A stretch of 64,000 bases of DNA, taken from the NCBI GenBank assembly GCA_037179385.1, contig CM074188.1, forward strand, positions 16,943,318 through 17,007,317, in the 5' to 3' direction. Of the stretch, positions 1 through 11,734 are shown piece after piece. Position 1 is the stretch's first letter, and each line of letters opens with the position of its first letter. This stretch comes from Holothuria scabra (Eukaryota > Echinodermata > Holothuroidea > Aspidochirotida > Holothuriidae). A model generated the notes under the pieces. It searched no databases and had not been told where the DNA came from. It worked only from the letters and a program-made list of their open reading frames with translations. The translations under genes were made by a program, and so were the position numbers.

Positions 1-189
1 AATAATGTAGGTCCTCACTCCTCAGAAGCCTGAAGTAGAATGATGTCAATAACGTTAAATACGTATATGTTCGCTGCTTTTGAACGTGTCCGTTTTTAAG
101 CACGTGTTGGTTCCGTGTTCGATGTGAACAGTGAACGGTGTACAGCGAGCCAAGATACATTACCTATTAGAATAATTACACAGTAGATG

Positions 190-1206
190 TTTGTTCCTGT
201 GTCTACAAGAGCTTACCAGTTCGTTTCTTTTATTTAGAGTTGCTAAGGAAGGTTTGAGTATAATGAAGAACTTTTCTTCCAGACAGAGATTACAAGTTTT
301 AGATGTATTCACTGAGTGCAGTTGCGTTTCATTTAGTTCGGGCTTCCCACCCACTCAGTTCTTTCAACGACACCCCTGGTACCTTTCCCTGTAACCGTCC
401 GAGGTGTAATACATGTCCAGTTGTTGCCAAACACGACCTCGTCAACATTTCAGGCCCCAACGGCAATAGCTTTATTGTCAAACAAAGATTCTCCTGCATT
501 TCCTCTAATGTAGTTTATATTTTAGCATGTGGGAGATGTAACCCGTTGTATGTGAGAGAGACCAAGCGCCGCCTCGCGGATCAAGTCACCGAGCACCTTA
601 GGTCCATCAAACAGAATCTCCATGGATACCCGGTGGCTGCACATTTTAATCCCCCTTCACCTTGTTCTATACATCATTTAACTGTTACGGCAGCTGTTAT
701 GTGCAGAGGCTCCGATCGGGACCGCCTTAGTGCTGAAAACCGACTGATCATGAGGCTAGGTACTCTCGCTCCACACGGCCTTAACGTTAGAATTGGCCTT
801 TTGTAATATTCACCCCTTTTTGAGCCAGTTTTTACTCCTTTTGCACTTACCCGTTCGTGCTCATTTTTTACTGTGTAGCCCTAATTATTATTTTTTCCGG
901 ACCTAGTTTTGTCTACTTTTTTCCCCTTTTTTCCGACCATGTTCGATTTGTACCTGCACTTTTTCATCCAGAGCGCTCTTTTCCTTTTTTTGATTTGTGT
1001 TTCATCCTTCGCACTCATGTTTTCTGACAGTCACTTTCGTTCGGTTCTGTTTTACAGCGATCGCTTCGGATTTGATGTTTGTCGTGTACAATTGCTACTG
1101 TTGGTTGTTCAGTTTGGTTTTTGCCACCTGATGAAGGGTTTATACCCGAAACGTCGTGGAGTTTTCGGCAAACGTTTAAGCACTTTTTACTACCTTTTTT
1201 CGACCT

Positions 1207-1215
<9 letters not shown>
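190..1215 (+). mobile_element. Penelope-like retroelement, 5'-truncated copy
   Basis: The copy contains the C-terminal endonuclease-like ORF (303-806) and then a 3' tail with a CCTGATGAAGG ... CCCGAAACGTCGTGG block (around 1128-1157) of the kind that often follows GIY-YIG ORFs in Penelope-like elements. The tail runs directly into a TA microsatellite at 1207, a preferred neighbourhood for such elements. The reverse-transcriptase domain is missing, so the copy is truncated near 190. Family assignment comes from the domain and tail pattern and is an inference. Confidence 0.65.
303..806 (+). pseudogene. Degenerate GIY-YIG endonuclease domain of a Penelope-like element
   Basis: The frame encodes PGTFPCNRPRCNTCPVV, a Cys-rich motif found before the nuclease in Penelope-like proteins. 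Next come NVVYILACGRCNPLYVRET (GIY-YIG core), RRLADQVTEHLRSIKQN, PVAAHFN and ENRLIMRLGTLAPHGLN. These match the order of the GIY-YIG endonuclease module. In the usual Y-V-G-E-T the glycine is Arg here, and the conserved Arg of the R-x-x-x-H block is Val. With no upstream reverse transcriptase, this is a dead remnant. The first methionine of the frame is probably not biological; similarity begins near residue 17. Confidence 0.7.
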
Positions 1216-1243
<28 letters not shown>

Positions 1244-1299
1244 CATATATATATATATATACATACACACATATATATATACATACACATATTTATATA

Positions 1300-1331
<32 letters not shown>

Positions 1332-1336
1332 AATTA
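1207..1336. repeat. (TA)n microsatellite with CATA variants
   Basis: An AT dinucleotide run interrupted by ACATAC units. It directly follows the tail of the Penelope-like copy. Open frames across it (Tyr-Ile repeats) are artefacts. Confidence 0.95.
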
Positions 1337-2459
1337 TACATATGTATTAATTACATCGTAAAGGATGGACCTTCGTCCCCCCCCCCCCCACCCCCACCCC
1401 CGATTTCTTTCGCAGTATAAAACATTTTGTATTTTTATTTCACTTTAAAAGACTTTTATTGTGGAGGTCTGAAAATCGTGACACAAGGAACACTTACATA
1501 TTGGACAATCTTGTGAAGCATACAACATGACGTCATCAAGTGCTACATCATCTCTCTCTTTGACACCGTTCAATGCTTCAAAAATGACCTTCACGGGACA
1601 AAAAGATATTTTGGATGGAGAAAATTTAAAAAGATGATTCTAGTCATCAGTCAATTAGAAAAAAAAACCAAAAGAAGCTAAAAATCGAGTAAGACATACT
1701 TTGTACGACTGTGAGGTTTAGAGAGTAGAGGTCATCATTTCAAAACAATGGCATGATTGTGAGGTATTTTACTGTTGCATATTTTATCCTATTTAACTGA
1801 TGTTGTAGTATATTCTTTTCCCTAGCTCATAGACAAGGGCGTGTCTAATTTTCTTTCATAGGTGGGCCAAAAATGATGCAAAAAAGCGGAGCGGAGCGAC
1901 CAAGCCCTAGCGGGCTTTCGCGGCAACGGGATGTGGGATGAGGGACCCCTTCCACGATGTATAGCTTTACAGTTTTTCAATGTGAAAATACGTGATTTGG
2001 TGCATAATTTGTACGATATTTTGTTTGCATAAGGAGGAACCTTATTATGTATTTTATATACTATTTTGCACGAATAATCACACTGAAATCAAATACACAC
2101 ATATTGTTGAAAAACAATTAGGTATGCGCAATTGCATGAAACGTTCGACCCAAAATGCCTCCCAAATTGCTGATGGCACTTTCCATGCCTGTTCGCCATC
2201 AAAACACAGAGAATACCCTAACAATACTGTGAAAATATACCAAACATGTGGTCGGGCGGCTGCCCCTTAGATCCCCACCTGGCTACGCGCCTGCCTCACT
2301 AAACCCTCCAGGGCATCTACATCGTTACTTATGTTTTTTTGCATTCCCCTATTTCATTGGAGACATAAAACCAGAATGCAAACATGCATTGAGGTTTTGA
2401 TGATGCATACAGAACATGTTCTTTTCAAAAAATGCGGCATTTATTGTAACACATGGTGA
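1337..2459. other. No gene recognised; poly-C and a short repeat fragment
   Basis: A C-rich tract lies at about 1377-1400. Around 1855-2300 a GC-richer stretch with GCGGAGCGGAGCG and a terminus-like GGCTACGCGCCTG resembles the ends of dispersed elements elsewhere in the window. Nothing coding is seen. Confidence 0.5.
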
Positions 2460-4625
2460 CCCAAAGTGACCTTTGACTCCACCAGTAAGTAACTGGTTTT
2501 TCTTTTAACCAAAACACTTCTTTATTCAAAAAGCCAAAGATTCATGCTGTGCCTTAAGATATTCTATCCTATTAACAAAGTTTTCATAGTTTGATCTCTG
2601 GTGACCCCAATTGACCTTCAACCTCCACCAAGGATGACAGAAGCCATCTTCCAACTATCACACATCCACATTCTAACTTTGAACTCCCTCTCATTTTCCC
2701 ACCTTGAAATACAAAGTAGGAAAGGTTTTCAAGGTTTGACCTTGGATAACCCCAGGTGAACTTTGACCTTTACCAAAATTAATAGGGTCCACCCTTCCTT
2801 CATAATTCATTAACAAACCAAGTTCGAAAAATCCAAGTTTGAGATTAATCCAAGTTTCCTACCTTGAGATATCATGCAAACAAGGTTTTCGGAGTTTGAC
2901 CCCCTGCAACCCCAGATGACCTTTGACCCCTACCAACATCAGAAGAAGGATTTTTTTTTTACACTTAAAAGAAAAAATCAACATATCAAGTTTGAAACCA
3001 ATCTAAGCTTCCTTCCTTGAGATATCATGACAACAAGGTTTTCAGGGTTTGGCCCCCTTGTGACCCCAAATGACCTTTGACTTCTACCAAAATCAATGGG
3101 GTTCTTCCTTACATTATGATGCATCAACATACCACGTTTGAGATTAATCCAAGTTTCCTACCTTGAGATATCCTGTTAACAAGGTTTTCCAAGTTTGAAC
3201 CCCTGTAACCCCAGATGACCTTTGACCCCTACCAAAATCAGTAGGATTTTTACATACATCATAATGCATCAACATATCAAGTTTTGAAATTAATCCTAGT
3301 TTCCAACCTTGAGGTATCATGTAAGCAGGGCTTTTGGGGATTGACCACCTGTGACCCTACATAACCTTTGACCTCTACCCAAAATCAATAGGGTTCTTCC
3401 TCTCATCATATTGCATCAACATATCAAGATTTAAATCAATCCAAGCTTACTACCTTCAGATATTGTGTAAACAAGATTTTAGGGGTTTGACCCTTTGTGA
3501 CCCCAAATGACCTTTGACCTCTTCCAAAATTAGAAGGGTTCATCTACCCATCATACTGCATCAACACATTAAGTTTGAAATCAATCCAAGCTTCCTACCT
3601 TAAGATATTGTGTGAACAAGGTTTTCCGGGTTGGACCCTTTGTGACCCCAAATGACCTTTGACCTCTTCCAAAATTAGAAGGGTTCATCTACCCATCATA
3701 CTGCATCAACACATTAAGTTTGAAATCAATCCAAGCTTCCTACGTTAAGATATTGTGTGAACAAGGTTTTCCGGGTTGGAACCCTTGTGACCCCAAATGA
3801 CCTTTGAACTTGAACAAAACCTATACCATTCTTCCTCTTGATATGGGGCATCTATGTGCGAATTCCAGACATTTCTACCTTCAGATACTGTGTTAATGAG
3901 TGAAATGTAAAGTGTTTCAAGTCCTTTGAACATTTCTACATTGAGATACTCTGTTAATTAGTTAAATGTAAAGTGTTTCGAGTATTTTGACACCTGTGAC
4001 ACCAAATCACCTTTAAACTCGTTGAAAACTGATATTGTTCTTTTCTTGATATGGGACATCTATGTACCAAGTTTGAATACTTTCAAACATTCATACTTTC
4101 AGATACTGTGTTAATGAGTTAAATGTAAGTGTTTCAAGTCCTATGACATTTCTACACTGAGATACTTTGTTAATGAGTTAAATGTACAGTATTTCGAGTC
4201 CTTTGACACCTGTGACCCCAAATAACCTTTAAACTCAACGAAAACTTATGTTTTTTTTTTGTTTTTTTTTTTTGTTTTTTATATGGGACATCTATGTACC
4301 AAATTTGAATACTTTCAAACATTCCTACCGTGCCATATCGTATTGTAAAGTGTTTCACCAAAAACAATAGGGTTCTTCCTCTTCATGTGGGGCATCTAAG
4401 TACCAAGTCTGAAAACTGTCAGATATTCCTATCTTGAGATATCGTGTTAACGAGTTAGTTCTGTTAAATGTAAAATGTTTTGAATTTTGACCCCTGTGAC
4501 CTCAAATGACCTCCAAACTCGACCAAAATCAATAAGGTTCTTCCCCTTAATATGGGGCATCTATGAGCTAAGTTTGAAAACTCAGCGACATTCCTATCTT
4601 GAGATATCGTGTTAACAAGCAAAGT
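2460..4625 (+). repeat. Tandem array of about 146-bp monomers with a TGACCTTTGACC core
   Basis: The core recurs at 2917, 3071, 3216, 3362, 3509, 3653 and 3799, a spacing of 144-154 bases. Each monomer also has AACAAGGTTTTC, TGTGACCCCAAATGACCTTT and CATCAACATATCAAGTTTGA blocks. The units near 3509 and 3653 share a nearly identical stretch of more than 60 bases and are recent duplicates. Monomers decay towards both ends (diverged units at about 2468-2760 and 4010-4510). The core is a direct repeat of the nuclear-receptor half-site with one-base spacing (DR1, reverse strand). A shorter relative is at 34565-34960. Confidence 0.85.
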
Positions 4626-4627
4626 GT

Positions 4628-4783
4628 CACAAACACACACACACATACACACGCACACACATACATACATACATACATACATACATACATACATACATAC
4701 ATACATACATACATACATACATACATACATACATACATACATACATACATACATACATACATACATACATACATACATACAAA
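4628..4783. repeat. (CATA)n microsatellite
   Basis: A CA-rich lead-in followed by about 30 uninterrupted tetranucleotide units. It begins exactly where the 146-bp tandem family ends, as the (CA)n at 34970 does for the second copy, so the microsatellite may belong to that element's tail. Confidence 0.95.
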
Positions 4784-5076
4784 CACACTTGGTTTCTCTT
4801 TTCATCGAAACCGAAAATCAAATGATATATGCAGGCCAGTACGTTAGATTTGCCAGGACGTCAGCTTTTTCGTGTTTAGTTGGAAGTAACGAAATATTGA
4901 ATAATTGAATACAGTAACATGGAAGCATGTCCACTACCTAAGTGCAGAGCCACCATGTCTGGCGCGTAGCATGCACGAAAAGTATCTCCCGGATCACTGG
5001 ATAAAGCTGTTTAAATTGGGGTGTTCGGGTCAATTTTTAGCCGACCAGTTGAACCACAGAGAATACATGTATTACT

Positions 5077-5084
5077 ATATATAT

Positions 5085-5115
<31 letters not shown>

Positions 5116-5345
5116 AATCAAATTGGTAAAGCTGGAAAATCTGGCTGAGGTGAAAAAACGATGTTGACTCCACCGGGATTCGAACTCGGGACCTCCCGCT
5201 TTCTAGTGCGGACGCTCTAACCACTGAGCCATGAAGCCAAGTTGGTTTGGCCTTTGTTCAAATAACAGATGAAGCAACTCGCAATTCACCTCCTGAGCAG
5301 GCGCCTAATTTTTTGGAACAGCACTAGTTCTCGTTTGACGCAAGC
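5077..5345 (-). mobile_element. tRNA-derived SINE
   Basis: On the minus strand, 5238-5163 reads as a degenerate tRNA: an A-box-like TGGCTCAGTGG, GTTAGAGC, an anticodon-arm region with CTAGAAA, and a B-box-like GAGTTCGAATCCC. The arm has an eight-base loop instead of seven, and the acceptor ends do not pair well. This is therefore not a working tRNA gene but a pol III head. The body runs into a TA-rich tail at 5077-5117, which fits a retroposed SINE. The tRNA of origin is uncertain; the CTAGAAA loop recalls Ser(AGA). Confidence 0.65.
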
Positions 5346-5909
5346 CCTAACCAAAGATCAAAGTTGATGCCATCCAGCATTTATATATATATATGCAGTT
5401 GCAGTTTATTCCATACAAGTAACATCTTTACTTTTATTATGGTTCAGTTAACAACTTGAAATTCCCAACCCATTTGTGCCCCTATCTGTCCTGAGAAAAA
5501 GATACGGAAAAACATGAAATGGAAAATACATGGGACATGCAGACTTTTCAGATGTACTTGGAGAAGTATTAAAAATCACTGGCACAGCCCACCCTGGTCA
5601 AGGTTTGAGACCAGCTAGAAAAACGTTTCAGTGAACATTCCATGTCCAGTTCCAAAACATTCAAAGGTTTCGTTGCAGTTGCAGTTTATTTCCTACAAGT
5701 TTACGCCAGCAGTAGCAGCCTAGGCTTAGTACCAACAGGTAACTGTTTTACCTACGTAGTCTATTTTGCAGTGAACAATAGTGCGTGACAACATTCATCA
5801 CAGGTCCATGACCATTGCGCAGATCATTATATTCATCCTAGAAGACTGAAAATTCTTCTGCTTTATTGAATGAGGAAACAAGGTATCGGTATTACTTTCT
5901 CCATCTTAC
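5241..5909. other. Downstream side of exon 9: no exon found
   Basis: I searched the minus strand for the missing third exon of MAM3 (GDIA-IDD plus Cys) and found none. A direct repeat with GTTGCAGTTTATT occurs near 5397 and 5678. Confidence 0.5.
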
Positions 5910-6181
5910 CCGAAACTGAATTTGCTTCCTTTCGATTGTTAACGTCGCTCGGTGCCAGTAATTGCCCTGGTTACCAGTTGTTGTCCAAGATGGTGTAGCA
6001 GGAATTTCTGTACTGGAAGCAGTTACTACGTAAACGTTTAATTCTTCTACATCATTGCCGTACATATGGTACCAAAATTCCAGACAGGATGGCTGTTGTG
6101 TCGGTGGTATAGCGGGTGAGATGAGCCTTGCTTTTGCTTGGCCTGGCTTTCGAGTGTTCCCCGCATATACCATGTAAAATC
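5910..6181 (-). CDS. MAM gene exon 9: MAM3 central part (last exon in window)
   Basis: The exon is 272 nt, entering in phase 1 and leaving in phase 0. The acceptor is TGTTAACAG and the donor GTAAGA at 5909. It reads GFYMVYAGNTRKPGQAKARL, ISPAIPPTQQ, then SCLEFWYHMYGNDVEELNVY (textbook MAM core), WTTTGNQGNYWHRATLTIER and ends KQIQFR. By comparison with exons 4 and 7 the next exon should enter in phase 0 and carry a GDIA-IDD-type signature and a cysteine. No such exon was found on the minus strand in 1-5909, so MAM3 is completed outside the window. Confidence 0.93.
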
Positions 6182-6439
6182 CTGTTAACAGGAGAAAACA
6201 TTTACACGTCAATAAAGACACAGCATTTGGCTATACTTTCACAAAACTTTGTTTCCATTCTGTTCATCGCCACCTGCACTTAAGTATTTGGACTACATTA
6301 AGATATTTCATAGATTGAAAATTGTCACTATCCTAACAGAAATGAGCTTAGACTGATTCAGACCTTTGTCTCTTTTTCTCTCTTTTAAAGTCAAGAATAA
6401 CCTGCATTGATCGAAGGAAACGAATTGATTTATTGGGGT

Positions 6440-7470
6440 ATTGGAATTCTCAGTCCTTTGAAATGTCTGATGATTACACAATGGAGTTCAGTAACCATGA
6501 TGAAACTTTCCTTCTGACGTTATTTACATCCTCCTTCTCTCACTGATTACCTTTTTCGCTTCAGGGAGGAAATGAATTTGACTACTCCCATACTTGATTT
6601 TAGTGAGGTTTCACATCCGATTAATTCATTGAAAATAACAGATAGTACATTAAAATACCAAAATATTTAAGGTTAGCTAATAGGCCAGTTAAGTTAATGT
6701 CTAATTCCTCTTCATGCAGTGTGACAATGAAAGCATAGATCATTCAACGCATATCGAAGAGTTTCGATCATAAACGTCACAAATGCGCTACAGTGTGTGG
6801 GCGCATGGGTGTATTGTTCGGGTTTTCGCTTAATGTAGTACTCGGGGTTGTGTTTCAAAGTCTTGCTAATTTGGATTTGTTATGTTCGTACTATTACACA
6901 CCCAGTGAATACTTTTTTGATTGGGCACACCCTTAAATTTGTCGTAAAATATTAATTTATTTGAATTGATGTCTATACGCAAAAATGTGCTTTTTACCCC
7001 AAATTTACATAATTTACAGGACTAATACTTCTAGCCACAAGTATATCAAAATGACTAAATGCGTTTCTGGTAGCTGCGTGTCAAAGGTAGCAGGAGGAAA
7101 AGAGCTGGTTTTATTTGGATCTGTAATTTTCTCGTAAACCGCGATTGAGTGACATGAAATGACGCATTATTTGGGGGGAAATTTCCCCAAATAATGACGT
7201 CACCAAATTTTGAAATGATCAAAAATCATGTATTTCGAATGAAAAACGGCATTTCATGGGCTCTTTCCACCTAGAAAAATCATTTTGAAGTATAACTGAT
7301 TAAGCTTACCTTAATTAGAACAATAAAAAAAAATTGGTGTATGAGCAACTGATCGTTTTAGTATAAAACTTTTCGATATGCAGATACCAGTCACACCCCA
7401 CACCGCCTTTGATCTACTGGGGAGTATAATGTTGCTTGCTCAAGAAGCAACGTCACGACATATCGTTGCC
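6440..7470 (+). repeat. Dispersed repeat family R2, copy with internal insertion
   Basis: The copy shares long blocks with 55440-55770 (+), 42830-43640 (-) and 61590-61960 (-). Examples are CTCCTTCTCTC, GCTTCAGGGAGGAAATGAA, GCAGTGTGA and CACCCCACACCGCCTTTGAT. Relative to the 55-kb copy, about 600 bases are extra between roughly 6760 and 7370. The family is non-coding and its boundaries are approximate. Confidence 0.7.
7165..7196. repeat. Perfect 12-bp inverted repeat
   Basis: CATTATTTGGGG at 7165-7176 and its exact complement CCCCAAATAATG at 7185-7196, separated by eight bases that are largely self-complementary (AAATTT). It lies inside the extra segment of R2. Confidence 0.9.
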
Positions 7471-10053
7471 TTTTGGAATTGTGGAACACACGGTGAGATA
7501 CCCAAGCTGAGATCAGCACATGCTAACATATTGAACTTTGTTTTGCTCGAGCAGTGCATTCATATAGCACTTAAATTTATCTGTGTCGATATCAAATGAT
7601 CGAAAATAGCAATCTCGACCGTACTTTACACTTAATTGAATATTTTTTACACAAAGGCAATATAAACACACTCACGACAGATGGCCTTTCAAAAGAACCC
7701 AATTATATTGGGGATGGAGTTAAAACAATAATCCAGCATTGCTTGAAGGTTACTAAAATGCCGAGGAACGTTTTGTAGTTCAGGGGATAGTATGTTCAAG
7801 TTATCTCAGACAATTTGGTCGATGTGCGCATGCGCGATTTACCAAATTTGCCTGCATTGCCCCATCAATCTTCAACGTGCTTTAAAGAACTTTGATTTTG
7901 AGAAAACTATTTACTCACTAGGTTAGGTGATGGCAAAGCATTGGATGTCGTGGCCACGTTAATTCGAAGGACATCCTTTTCCCGGGCAATGTTTAATTCC
8001 CCAACCGGTTATTCCAACAACTTTAACCTCGAGTTACAAGACGTTGAACTAGTAAAAAAAAGCGGAGTAGCTGGGATTGCGCGTTGCTTTTCATTTTATT
8101 CATACATAAAGAAGAGCTTCGTACAGGATACATAAGGCCCTGTAGGATGACTGTCTGGTTTTGTGATCAAAGCTACATGAAAATTCTAGACCTGAGAAAG
8201 ATCACCCCTGTTGCCACATCACAGGCTAGGGCAGTCTTCAATTGTGAACTTTCCTTTCCTGAGGGAGATTAAACTGACGAGTGTCTGTCTTGACGCCATT
8301 TTGCAAAAGCCAAATCCCGGAGATGCTCTGTGCACAATGACTGAATCATTGTGCATACCACTGCACAAACAGCTATATCTTAGTAGTAGCAAAACACATG
8401 GGAGAGGACATGAGCCCCAATGCTGAGCCAATTACACCTATCCTGATACTAAATTTTTGGCCTCGAGATATATAAAAAAAAAAACCAGGGCTTCCGGGAT
8501 TCGCCGATAGACCCATCGGAGTTTGGCAAGAACCCACATTAGAGCATTCTACTCCTTGATTCTGGGCGTCATGACTTGGCAGAATTTGTGACAAAAGAAA
8601 ACCACAAGCTGACGTTACAAATTCTACCAAGTGTCACGCAGCGCAAACAATGACTTGGGGATTATCTCACTGCTGAAAATATCAAGAAATAATGCTCGTT
8701 TGTAGTTATGAATATGCTTTTTGGTTCTTCCGGAACTTGGAGTACCTATTTAACATGTTTTTGGCCCTGACCATCAATAATTAAACAGATAAGTCCGTAA
8801 ATTTTCAACTCTTCTTCCGCATTTTTTAATTTTAATTTTCGCTGATAATTTCACTAGATCTGAACCGATGTTAACGATTCAAAATTCACTTGATAACTGA
8901 CTTAGCAAGTGAGGTCGATCTTTATACATTGAAATACAAGTCAATCCTTAGGAATCTTTTGACGGTGGATGCCCAGTATGATGCAGTTAGCCACAAACAT
9001 GCGTAGCTTCTTCGCTGGATACAAATCAAGGTCACAGTACATATGTACACTGTACAAGGGGCAGAAATTTCCCATAACCAAGGACCCTACAGAATATTAG
9101 ATCGCAAAGCAACTATTTTTACGCTTAATAATGTTCGTATCAAACTCATTATGACCGTTCCTTTGAATCACCGGAGTCTTATAGACAACCGGAAATCCCA
9201 TAACTGAGGACATCAAAAAGGCATCAAGAAATTTCTTTTCAAACAAACAAAAAATTTACGGATAATTTTACACCGGTATTCTCTCATTACAAAGCAATAA
9301 ACTCAACAGTCAACCTAACTCCGCTCCATAGAAGAAGTTGTTCGTTCGATGTTCATCAAATCACATTCTACCAATGGAGTTCTAAGATATCGGAGTTCTG
9401 GACAGTTTACATGAATTTAAGTTTAAGAAAAATCTCAACCCAGTTGTGCGTTAACATTACAAGGAGAGTGATGGCACAATTTGTATAGAATGACCATCTT
9501 AACTCAGTTTTGACTAGAATGAAAGAGGAATACCGATTCTACCTCGCCTATTGCATTCACTACACGGAATTGTATGGGAAAATTGATATTTTTATGCATT
9601 CCCTCCTTTAAGCTTGATATCCAAAACACTACAGAAGATAAAGAAAGACCATGCCAGGGTTTTCTCATTTTACCTGCCTGGCCAACTTAACGCAACACTG
9701 GTATGGCAAAATGTAACACATGATCATAGATGCGCCAAGGTACCTTCCAATAACAAAAACTGAGGACACATTATAAATGCCAGGCGAGCAAAACCATTTG
9801 CACCCTCTACATCAGATGAGATTGTTGGCATGTCTTGTCTCAGGCAAAGATTGCGAAACTGTGGCATATCAGGAGACACATTCGCTATACGTATGGCTTC
9901 ATGGCGACAACCCACCAAAACACAGTACAGCAGAACAAATGGTTTACATTCTGCTCATCAAGACGGATTAAACGTTTGAAGAATCTTAACAACTCTGTAC
10001 CAAGCAAGTCTGAGCTACAGTACAATAAACTGTATTGTCGATGAGCTCTTCGG
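7471..10053. other. Intron 8 sequence without recognised features
   Basis: Unique-looking AT-rich intron sequence. Short open frames here lack codon-like composition and splice context. No repeats matching other parts of the window were recognised. Confidence 0.4.
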
Positions 10054-10346
10054 CGGACTTCTGGCACGCCGAAAGGCTCACTCAGTGTGGCATGCGGAAG
10101 GGGCAATTATAACATGATGGTTATACATTTTTACATGTACAACATGTGTTTTAAGATGTAAAAAGTGTGTTTTTAGATGTACCTCGTAACATTTAACATG
10201 ATGAACTTGGTTTTAGTATATGATGGTGTAAATTTACATCATGATGGTATAAAGTTAATACATCATCGTATATTTTTGGTACATGAACGTATAATTTTAG
10301 TACATCATCATATGCGGTGAGCCTTTTGGCGTGCCAAACTTGTCAG
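10054..10346. mobile_element. MITE with about 28-bp terminal inverted repeats and an internal minisatellite
   Basis: The left arm (10054-10082) contains TGGCACGCCGAAAGGCTCAC. The right arm (10315-10346) read on the opposite strand contains TTTGGCACGCCAAAAGGCTC. Between them lie degenerate units of about 30-40 bases built from ACATCATGATGGTATAAA-like sequence. The structure is that of a small non-autonomous DNA transposon. No clear target duplication was seen. Confidence 0.7.
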
Positions 10347-10414
10347 CTTGCGCTTCTCCTGTTCTAACCAGTTCTGAAAAGTCACGTAATCATGAGTGAT
10401 TTAATTGAACTTAC

Positions 10415-10579
10415 CCAAATCAGTCCCAAGGGTATGGTCGTAGTCTGGCCCGCTGAACTGATCTCTGGTGGCGCGGTTCTGCCAAGTCCAATCATCATCG
10501 TCTGTTTTATCTTGCCTGTAGTGACATATTTCCCGAGACTCAAAATCACAGGACACACTACTGATATTTTCGCGAACGT
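10415..10579 (-). CDS. MAM gene exon 8: MAM3 N-terminal part
   Basis: The exon is 165 nt, phase 1 at both ends. The acceptor is TGTTTTGCAG, with a good pyrimidine tract, and the donor GTAAGT. It encodes NISSVSCDFESREICHYRQD (both N-terminal MAM cysteines), KTDDDDWTWQNRATRDQFSG (D-D-W-x-W-x-x block) and PDYDHTLGTDL (DHT block). NIS is a possible N-glycosylation site. It has the same module position as exons 2 and 5. It joins exon 9 in frame to give Gly at DL-G-FYMVY. Confidence 0.93.
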
Positions 10580-11734
10580 CTGCAAAACAGCAAACAATAT
10601 AAATATCTAAAATAAGTTCAGTTGTATACATAAAAACACTTCTTAGCATGATAATTGAAGGGAATGTCTGAAAGTAATCGATGATGCAAGGAAACTGTTA
10701 CTAACTGGAATATTCGTTTCAGTTTAAGCATACCAATCCTCTGCTTGCCCTAAAACTCAACATGAACAAAATATTGACACTTTCGCGAGGGCTTCTGACA
10801 TTCCCTTCCTTAGAAAGAAATTCATTGTGATGTTATGGGAAAAATTCTTCAGGCAGGAATATCACCTTTTGAACGAAAACTTGTCAAATAATTGATGCTT
10901 TTCGACCAAGTGCCCATTTGATTCTTTCCTGGTCCAATAATTTCAGTCGATAATTTTTTAGAGTGTGTATATCCATTTTGCCGGACACGAGCTTGTTGAT
11001 ATGTTACTGTGCGCCATTCCAATAACATATGAGTCATTTAACTGTTGTTGGGCTGAAGATGACCATTATATCTCTTAAGTACATTTTGAGGCGTTTATTT
11101 TAAAATTTTGCCAATGTTTGTACTTCGTCAAATGACGGGACAACGAGAGGCTTTGGGAGAGGACTGCAGTCTTGCAACTTTTACGATACATTGATTTGGC
11201 AGAATCCGCCTAATAGGAGAATCTTAAAAAAGAGAGCAAAAGCTAATAGAAATGAAAATAAAACCGGACGAGTGCGACTGGAATAAACTCTAAATTGGCT
11301 TAATAAAGCGGTAAAAAGAATGTCGCGACTTTTAAAAGAGCTGAAGTAAACCAAAAGTACATTAACATGTTACCCAGTGAAATGCTTCGTTTTCTTGCAA
11401 TTCACGTGCACCTCCCACAGGTTTATTATCCCATGAACAAATACACAGAATGCCCATAGTTTATCTTCGCAATTTATTACATTATGTTCTATAATCTGGA
11501 CATTGTTTCCATTATGAAACCATTTGTCGAATTTGAGCGTACTAGCGTACCAAGTACAATTTTCAAACGATTTCAATGCCCATTTTTTATATGGAGTGCT
11601 TTCCCGTGACGTCACAATTACGGTAAGCCACGCTCTCTGCTAGGCAAAAAATCAGCAGTGTTTCAGTGCACCAGTCACACGTGGGTCGTCAGCTGCTTCT
11701 CAGCTAGCTAAATAGCTAGCGTAATGCACATGTG
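10580..11734. other. Intron 7 sequence without recognised features
   Basis: AT-rich intron with no repeat matches noted and no plausible exon. A composite repeat begins at about 11735. Confidence 0.4.

Noticed and set aside
303..806. Intact endonuclease or host GIY-YIG gene
   Set aside because: Key motif residues are changed, the N-terminal reverse transcriptase is missing and a Penelope-type tail follows.
4464..4908. Several overlapping open frames of Tyr-Val-Cys-Met or Tyr-Ile-His-Thr repeats
   Set aside because: All are translations of the CATA tetranucleotide microsatellite.
5163..5238. Functional tRNA gene on the minus strand
   Set aside because: Anticodon loop has eight bases, acceptor ends pair poorly and one T-stem pair is A-C. 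It is followed by a SINE-like body and TA tail.
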